The translations under genes were made by a program, and so were the position numbers. Shown here in pieces: positions 59,144 to 64,000 of a stretch of DNA of 64,000 bases; the first letter of the stretch is position 1, and every line of letters begins with the position of its first letter. The DNA is from Betaproteobacteria bacterium (GTDB lineage: Bacteria; Pseudomonadota; Gammaproteobacteria; Burkholderiales; CAIKXV01). Under the pieces are notes generated by a model. That model saw nothing but the letters and a program-made list of their open reading frames with translations. It searched no databases and had not been told where the DNA came from. The stretch lies in NCBI GenBank assembly GCA_021298815.1, contig JAJTHE010000021.1, forward strand, positions 62,001-126,000. The letters are read 5' to 3'.

Positions 59144-60037
59144 TCAGGATTGCGGGAGCAGCTTCGCTCCGAAGGCTTCGGTGCCGCAGATCGCGGTACG
59201 GTGCATCAGCCGGCGCAGCGGCAGCGCGTAGTCGCCCACCGCCATGTGCTGGGTCGAGTAGTTGTCCCACATGACCAGGTCGCCTGCCTGCCAGCGGTGC
59301 ACGTAGACCGCTTCTTCCCGCGTGACATGCTCGTGCAGCCTGCGCAACAGCGGCGCGGAGTCTTCCTCGGACAGGCCTTCGAACGAGAAGGTATAGGTCC
59401 TGTTGACGTAGATGCAGCGGCGGCCGGTCTCCGGATGGGTGATCACCGCGTCATGCGAGAGGTCCGGCGTGGCGGCCTTCTGGGCAGCGGTGAGCGGCGG
59501 ACGCGCGTGGTCCTTCGCGCGTTGTGCCCGCTTGCGTTCCTGGGCGCGGTGGTACTGGAAGACACCGCGCTGCCGGTCGAGCCAGCCACGGGTCTCGGCG
59601 TCCAGTGCATCGTAGGCATGGGCGGTGCTCGCGAAGTGCGTGTCGCCGAGCACCCTTCCGTCCTTCATCGGCACCTCGATCGCATGCAGGAACGTGTAGC
59701 GGGCCGGGTGCTGCATGAAGCACAGGTCGGTGTGCCAGTCGTCACCGGCGTACGCAGAGCCGATCGACCGCTCGTTCTCCTTGACGTTCGAGATCAGGTG
59801 GATCTCGGGATGCCCGGGCAGTGCGAACTCCTGCCGGACATGGCGGTCCGGTTTCCCGAACCGCGCGGTGAACGCGACCAGCTGCTCCGGCGCCAGCGAC
59901 TGCCCGCGCAGGTAGATCATCCCGTTGCGGTCGAACAGGGCCTTCAGCGCGGCGAACGTCCCGTCGTCGATCCCCCGCGACAGGTCGAGCCCGCGCACCT
60001 CGGCGCCGAGCGGCCGGTCTCCGGCATTGATATCCAT
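59144..60037 (-). CDS. TauD/TfdA-family Fe(II)/2-oxoglutarate dioxygenase (second)
   Basis: The 297-residue protein has the iron triad H102/D104 (DDWHTDLCF) and H264 (STQHMAVGD), with R275/R276 for 2-oxoglutarate. It opens with INAGDRPLGAEVRGLDLSR, as TfdA and TauD do, and is much closer to that core than the dioxygenase at 3.4 kb, whose N-terminus differs. A Lys/Arg-rich insertion (HRAQERKRAQRAKDHARPPL, residues 163-182) lies over the active-site entrance. First gene of the block bounded by the direct repeats; taurine, sulfonates or aryloxyacids are all possible substrates. Confidence 0.9.
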   Translation of the reverse strand: MDINAGDRPLGAEVRGLDLSRGIDDGTFAALKALFDRNGMIYLRGQSLAPEQLVAFTARFGKPDRHVRQEFALPGHPEIHLISNVKENERSIGSAYAGDDWHTDLCFMQHPARYTFLHAIEVPMKDGRVLGDTHFASTAHAYDALDAETRGWLDRQRGVFQYHRAQERKRAQRAKDHARPPLTAAQKAATPDLSHDAVITHPETGRRCIYVNRTYTFSFEGLSEEDSAPLLRRLHEHVTREEAVYVHRWQAGDLVMWDNYSTQHMAVGDYALPLRRLMHRTAICGTEAFGAKLLPQS

Positions 60038-60232
60038 GCTCCTCCCGCTTCACCCGCGCCCGGTGGTGTCCGCGGCGTCCAGTGTCGTCCTTGGCCGGTA
60101 GTGTCTCTGCGGACCCTTTCCGGACCTTGTTCGCGATGCTACGCACCGACGGGGCGTCGGAGCAATAGGGGCGGAGCTATACAGGCCATTGTTGCAGCCT
60201 ATGCAGATGGCCGTAAGCCCTCGCGCGCGGGC

Positions 60233-60354
60233 GTCACTCCACCTTGATGTTCGCCGCCGCGACGATCTTGCGGAACTTGTCGATCTCGCTGCGGATGTGC
60301 GCGTCGAACTGTTCGGGCGACAGTGGTGCCGGTTCTGCGCCGAGCGAGGCGAGC
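60233..60354. repeat. 122-bp direct repeat, right copy (3' end of B22)
   Basis: This is the coding 3' end of receptor B22 and matches 56230-56351 with three silent differences. Beyond the repeat the right copy continues into the rest of B22, while the left copy joins the end of B21. A single crossover between the copies would remove exactly the TauD, flavoprotein and B21 genes and restore one intact receptor. Confidence 0.95.
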
Positions 60355-61217
60355 CGCGCCTTGATCTCGGGCAGCGCCATCGAACGCACGATCTCCTGGT
60401 TGAGCTGGTTCACGATCGGGCGCGGCGTGCGGGCGGTGGTCAGGATGCCGAACCAGGGATCGAAGACGTAGCCCTTGACGCCGGACTCGCCGATCGTCGG
60501 CACGTCGGGCAGTGCGCTCGCCCGGCTGCCGGTGGTGGTGGCGATCGCCAGCAGCTTGCCGGTGTTCACCAGCGGCACCACGTTCAGGATCGGCGACAGG
60601 TTGAAGGTGATGGCGCCGGTCATCGCGCCGGTCATCGCCTCGGGGATGCCCTTGAACGGCACGTGCGTGACGTCGATGCCGGCGAGGTTCTTCAGCAGCT
60701 CGCCCGCGAGGTGGTTGGCGCTGCCGATGCCCGGGGTGGAATAGGTGAGGGTGCCCGGCTTGGCCTTCGCGAGCGCGATGATGTCCTTGACCGACTTGAT
60801 GCCCGAAGCGGGCGAGACCACCAGGATGCTGGGCACGTTCGCGAAGCGGGTGATGCCAGCGAAGTCCTTCACGGTGTCGTAGGGCAGGCTCTTGTAGAGC
60901 GCCGCCGACACCGCATGTCCGGCCGATACCGACAGCAGCGTGTGGCCGTCCGGCGTGGCCTTGGACACGATCTCGGCGGCGACGATGCCGCCGGCGCTCG
61001 GCCGGTTGTCGACGATCACCGGCTGGCCCCAGGCTTCGGTCAGCCGCTGGCCGGCGATGCGCGGCAGCAGGTCGGCCGTGCTTCCGGCGGAGAAGCCCAC
61101 CAGGATGCGGATCGGGCGCTTGGGGTAGTCGGGCGCAGGTTGCGCCAGGGCCGCCAGCGGCAACAGGGTGAGGGACGTTGCTGCTGCCATCAGGATCGAC
61201 CGCGACGCGTGTGCCAT
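60234..61217 (-). CDS. Bug/TctC receptor B22
   Basis: The 327-residue precursor has leader MAHASRSILMAAATSLTLLP, cleaved after ALA-QP, and GGAGG upstream. The first ligand loop is GFSAGSTAD: both the Pro and the second Gly of PGG are changed, the most altered of the clearly exported copies apart from B18. The second loop is HVPFKGIPEA. VDNRPSAGG replaces the usual GAGG. Its 3' end is duplicated at 56.2 kb. It is followed after 196 bp by the TauD gene on the same strand, so it may lead the B22-TauD-flavoprotein-B21 set. Confidence 0.93.
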   Translation of the reverse strand: MAHASRSILMAAATSLTLLPLAALAQPAPDYPKRPIRILVGFSAGSTADLLPRIAGQRLTEAWGQPVIVDNRPSAGGIVAAEIVSKATPDGHTLLSVSAGHAVSAALYKSLPYDTVKDFAGITRFANVPSILVVSPASGIKSVKDIIALAKAKPGTLTYSTPGIGSANHLAGELLKNLAGIDVTHVPFKGIPEAMTGAMTGAITFNLSPILNVVPLVNTGKLLAIATTTGSRASALPDVPTIGESGVKGYVFDPWFGILTTARTPRPIVNQLNQEIVRSMALPEIKARLASLGAEPAPLSPEQFDAHIRSEIDKFRKIVAAANIKVE

Positions 61218-61288
61218 GCATGCCCTCCTCGTGAAGTACCCCTGCGAGCATAGACCGCGCCACCGTCGGTGACCAGTGGCCAGTGGCA

Positions 61289-62158
61289 TCAGGACCGCGG
61301 TTGCAGGGGAGGATGCGGTGGCTTGCGTGCCACGATCAGCCGGTAGCGCACCGCGCCGCGCAACTGCAGCAGCTCGAGCGTGCGCCCGCCGATGTCCGCC
61401 TGTTCGCGCAGGTCCCGGCCCAGCAGGCCCAGCCAGAAGGCGCGGCGCTGCAGCCGGGCACGCAGCGCGTGCAGCGCCTCGGCTTCGCCGAGCAGGATCA
61501 GGTCGGTGAGGTCCCGCTCGCCCACGCGCTCCAGGCCGGCCGCGTCGATCGCCGCGCGCCATGCGGCGGCAGGCGGCGCGACCGGGCAGCGCCACATGCG
61601 CTTGAACAGTGCGAGGTCCGCTTCGTCCTGCGGCGACAGCCCCGGCTCGGGCATGTCGTCGACGATGACCAGGTATCCGCCGGCGTCGAGGTGGGTAGCG
61701 AGGTTGGCGATGCTGCGTCCTGGATCCGTCGCGTGGATCAGCGATTCGATCGCGATCGCCAGGTCGAACGGCCCCGGCAGCGGATCGTCGTAGCTGCGGC
61801 ATTCGAAGTGCAGTCGATCGGCGAGGTCGCGCCGCGCGGCCTCCTCGCGCGCACGCCGGACCTGCACCGGGCTCAGCGTGATGCCCAGCCAGCGGCCGCC
61901 GACCTTCGGCTGCAGGTCGAAGGCCGTGGCGCCGTAGCCGCAGCCGGCGTCCAGGATGCGCGGGTCGGCGGGCAGGGCAACGCCCTCGAGCATCAGCCGA
62001 TGGATGACGGTCGGGCTCGCCGGCCCGCCCTCCGGGTCGCGCAGCGCACGGTGGATGGGCTGGGTCTGGCTTCCGGTCTGCGCGCGGTGGTCGCGCAGCG
62101 GCGCGAAGCGGTCCAGCCAGGCGTAGTAGCGGGCGATGCGGCGGGCGTGGGGGGTCAA
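61289..62158 (-). CDS. class I SAM-dependent methyltransferase (UbiE/cyclopropane-synthase-like)
   Basis: The 289-residue protein has motif I ILDAGCGYGATAFDLQPKVG at 68-87, WLGITLSPVQVRRAREEAAR, a motif II region FDLAIAIESLIHATDPGRSI and GGYLVIVDDMPEPGLSPQDE. This order, with a helical lid in the last third, is typical of gamma-tocopherol, sarcosine or cyclopropane-fatty-acid methyltransferases. The N-terminus (RRIARYYAWLDRFAPLRDHR) matches enzymes acting on small amphipathic molecules. It follows B23 by 51 bp on the same strand. The substrate is unknown. Confidence 0.83.
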   Translation of the reverse strand: MTPHARRIARYYAWLDRFAPLRDHRAQTGSQTQPIHRALRDPEGGPASPTVIHRLMLEGVALPADPRILDAGCGYGATAFDLQPKVGGRWLGITLSPVQVRRAREEAARRDLADRLHFECRSYDDPLPGPFDLAIAIESLIHATDPGRSIANLATHLDAGGYLVIVDDMPEPGLSPQDEADLALFKRMWRCPVAPPAAAWRAAIDAAGLERVGERDLTDLILLGEAEALHALRARLQRRAFWLGLLGRDLREQADIGGRTLELLQLRGAVRYRLIVARKPPHPPLQPRS

Positions 62159-62209
62159 GGCCGTCGCGTGCTCAGCGGCAGGACAGGCGCGAGGCGGCGG
62201 CGCACCCGT

Positions 62210-63169
62210 TCAGTTCAGCGGAATGCCGGCATCGCGCACGACCTTCGTCCAGCGCGCGAGGTCTTCCCGGATGTAGGCCGTGAACTGTTCTGGGCTGCCG
62301 GGGATCGTCTCGAGCGCCATCGAGGCGAACCGTTCGCGCACGTCGGGCCGTGCCAGCGCCTTGTGGACCGCTGCATTCAGCCGCCCGATCACATCCCTGG
62401 GCGTGGCCGCCGGCGCCAGCAACCCGGTGATGCTGGTGACCTCGAAGCCCTTGACGCCGGACTCGGCCATGGTCGGAATGCCGGGCAGGACCGTGGAGCG
62501 TGCGGCTGAACTGATGGCGATCGGGCGGAACTTTCCACCCTTGACCTGTCCGACCGAGTTCGCGAGCTGGTCGAACAGGAGGTCCACGTGGCCGCCCATC
62601 AGCGCGGCACCGGCCGGACCGGTGCCCTGGAAGGGCACATGCACGAACTTCGTCCCGGTGATCGTCTGGAACAGTTCGCCGACCAGGTGCCCGACGCCGC
62701 CGGACCCCATCGTGAACGTCTCCGGCTTGCGCTTCGCGATCGCGATGAACTCCTTCATCGTGCTGGCCGGTACCGAGGGATGCACGACCAGCACGAACGG
62801 CGTCATGCCGATCATCGAGACCGGCGCGAAGTCGCGCACCGGATCGTACGGGCTCTTCTTCTGCAGGCTGGGCGCGACGCTCAGCGTGCTGTTGGAGCCG
62901 AGCAGCAGCGTATAGCCGTTGGGTGCGGCACGCGCGACGAACTCGGTGCCGATCAGGCCCTGCGCGCCGCCGCGGTTCTCGATGACCATGTTCTGGCCGA
63001 GGATCTCGGTCAGCGCCGGGCCGATCGCGCGGGCGGTCACGTCGACGGTGCCCCCGGGCGGGAACGGGACGACGATGCGGACCGGTTGCGACGGATAGGC
63101 CTGGGCCAGCGCGCTGCCGGTCGCCAGCGTCGCGAGCGCCATGAGGATCGTGCGTGTCGAGTCGGTCAT
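62210..63169 (-). CDS. Bug/TctC receptor B23
   Basis: I start at MTDSTRTILMALATLATGSA (63169), which gives 319 residues and a leader cleaved after ALA-QA. A start at 63199 would add ten residues inside the hydrolase gene. The loops are PFPPGGTVD and HVPFQGTGPA, with Gln for Lys in the second. TFTMGSGGVGHLVGELF has a one-residue deletion relative to the family at the GVGS.HL position. Seven bases separate it from the upstream hydrolase stop, so the hydrolase and receptor form one unit. Confidence 0.92.
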   Translation of the reverse strand: MTDSTRTILMALATLATGSALAQAYPSQPVRIVVPFPPGGTVDVTARAIGPALTEILGQNMVIENRGGAQGLIGTEFVARAAPNGYTLLLGSNSTLSVAPSLQKKSPYDPVRDFAPVSMIGMTPFVLVVHPSVPASTMKEFIAIAKRKPETFTMGSGGVGHLVGELFQTITGTKFVHVPFQGTGPAGAALMGGHVDLLFDQLANSVGQVKGGKFRPIAISSAARSTVLPGIPTMAESGVKGFEVTSITGLLAPAATPRDVIGRLNAAVHKALARPDVRERFASMALETIPGSPEQFTAYIREDLARWTKVVRDAGIPLN

Positions 63170-63176
63170 CGTCTGC

Positions 63177-63971
63177 TTACTCCGGATTGCGCGCAGCATA
63201 GCCGATGCGCTGGAGGAACCCCTCCAGGATGGGATCGAAGACGTCCGGCCGTTCGAAGTTCGGCATGTGCGCGGCGCGATCGATCACATGCCATTCCGCG
63301 TCGGGTATGCGCGTCGACATCAGTTCCATCTGCTCGAAGATCTCGCGTTCCTCGGAAACGCCGGCGACCAGCAGCGTCGGCACCCGGATCTCGGAAACCC
63401 GCTCGGTATGGTGGATCTCCGCGAGCAGCGCCTCCTCTTCCGCGGCCCGCACATGCAGCGGCGTCTTCAGGTACTCCGAGACCGCCCATTCCTTGACGGC
63501 CGGCGGGGTGTCCGCGTGCAGCTGCTTGTCGACCAGCCCGCGTGCGACGGACTCCCAGCCGCGTTCGCGCACGGCCCGGTGGAAACCCGCGACATCGCGG
63601 CCGCGCCTGGAGCAGGGCGATCCGATCAGCACCAGGCCCTTCAGGTTCGACCCGTGCTCGAGTGCGTAGAGCTGCGCGACGATGCCGCCGACCGAGCATC
63701 CGACAAGCACGAAGTCGCGAAGCTGGAGTGCGTCGACGATCTCGACATAGTCGCGCAGGAAGTCCGCCATCGCGTAACTGCCTTCGGGCTTTTCGGAATC
63801 GCCATGGCCGCGCAGGTCGAACGCGAGCACGCGGTAGCCGGCGGAGAACCGGTCGAGCTGCGGCTGGTAGAACTTCGCGCTGGCCGGCGTCGAATGGAAG
63901 CAGACGATCGGCCTGCCGCTGCCTGCTTCGAGATAGTGGAGGCGGCTTCCGCGTACGGTCAGGTAGGGCAC
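63177..63971 (-). CDS. alpha/beta-hydrolase fold protein
   Basis: The 264-residue hydrolase has the oxyanion region VCFHSTPAS, FDLRGHGDSEKPEG, the nucleophile S93 in GCSVGG and the catalytic H235 in RAAHMPNFERP. The acid is probably E207 or E208 after LLVAGVSE, where most relatives have Asp. The nucleophile elbow Cys-Ser is like that of 3-oxoadipate enol-lactonases and C-C hydrolases of aromatic degradation. As first gene of the B23 unit it might release the acid that B23 imports, or act on its lactone. Cytoplasmic; no signal peptide. Confidence 0.87.
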   Translation of the reverse strand: MPYLTVRGSRLHYLEAGSGRPIVCFHSTPASAKFYQPQLDRFSAGYRVLAFDLRGHGDSEKPEGSYAMADFLRDYVEIVDALQLRDFVLVGCSVGGIVAQLYALEHGSNLKGLVLIGSPCSRRGRDVAGFHRAVRERGWESVARGLVDKQLHADTPPAVKEWAVSEYLKTPLHVRAAEEEALLAEIHHTERVSEIRVPTLLVAGVSEEREIFEQMELMSTRIPDAEWHVIDRAAHMPNFERPDVFDPILEGFLQRIGYAARNPE

Positions 63972-64000
63972 TGACGGGTTCCTTGGGAGGGGCGAACGGC

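Noticed and set aside
60146..60160. CCGACG-GGG-CGTCGG hairpin as a terminator after B22 or before TauD
   Set aside because: There is no T-run on either strand after the stem, and small GC palindromes are common here. I leave it unassigned.
57266..60247. 993-codon plus-strand ORF opposite B21, the flavoprotein and TauD
   Set aside because: The three minus-strand genes have complete catalytic motifs and coupled starts. The opposing translation is His/Arg/Ala-rich shadow sequence without a domain.
1..64000. CRISPR array, tRNA, rRNA, prophage or insertion sequence
   Set aside because: I saw no spaced repeat array, no tRNA-like cloverleaf, no rRNA segment, no transposase or integrase motif and no terminal inverted repeats. 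The direct repeats at 56.2 and 60.2 kb are receptor-gene sequence.

Overview
The window is high-GC DNA with tight gene packing, ATGA/GTGA start-stop overlaps and a very large set of Bug (TctC-type) periplasmic binding proteins. That combination points to a betaproteobacterium of the Burkholderiales type, probably an environmental or uncultured member. No rRNA, tRNA, phage, IS element or CRISPR array was seen, so the taxonomic call rests on gene content alone.

The main feature is a receptor swarm. I count 23 Bug loci in 64 kb, labelled B1 to B23 in order of position: 20 intact genes, one with an amber codon in its signal peptide (B6), one lacking its first third (B2) and one 40-codon remnant (B20). 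Only one pair of membrane subunits (tctB-tctA, 48.4-50.5 kb) is present to serve them. Most Bug genes are coupled to a different catabolic enzyme: RidA-B3, B4-flavoprotein, B5-acyl-CoA synthetase, MetE-like-B7, PDC-hydrolase-like-B10-B9, B12-MmgE/PrpD-B11, aconitase-like-B13, molybdenum hydroxylase-B14, B18-cupin-TctBA-B17, crotonase-OYE-B19, B22-TauD-flavoprotein-B21 and hydrolase-B23. The layout suggests uptake and degradation modules for many carboxylates, assembled side by side.

Layout: 0-1.1 kb, toxin-antitoxin genes. 1.3-8.2 kb, a PuuE-like deacetylase, B1, a TauD dioxygenase with two signal-less NMT1-type binding proteins and an SMP-30 lactonase, then a cupin behind truncated B2. 8.9-11.1 kb, a GbsR-type regulator with a DCC-family protein and a divergent SDR; its promoter and candidate operator can be read. 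11-18.6 kb, three Bug-enzyme modules. 18.7-24 kb, a Fic gene with a perfect palindrome in its promoter, amber-interrupted B6, MetE-like-B7 and a second VapBC-like pair. 24-34.6 kb, a CPBP protease, B8-B12, a PDC-hydrolase-like/RraA/alpha-hydroxyacid oxidase cluster, an orphan Phd antitoxin and MmgE/PrpD. 34.8-45 kb, an unusual aconitase homologue, an IorAB-type hydroxylase and B13-B16. 45-52.4 kb, a second NDP-forming acyl-CoA synthetase and the TctBA operon. 52.7-64 kb, a crotonase/OYE operon, a small membrane protein, and a TauD-flavoprotein-Bug block bounded by 122-bp direct repeats, then B22, a methyltransferase, B23 and a hydrolase.

The leads I rate highest are the direct-repeat-bounded block at 56.2-60.4 kb, whose repeat copies differ only at synonymous positions; a 30-bp promoter-like element shared by two operons; the aconitase homologue that lacks the conserved Gln-Asp active-site segment; and the 23:1 ratio of receptors to transporters.
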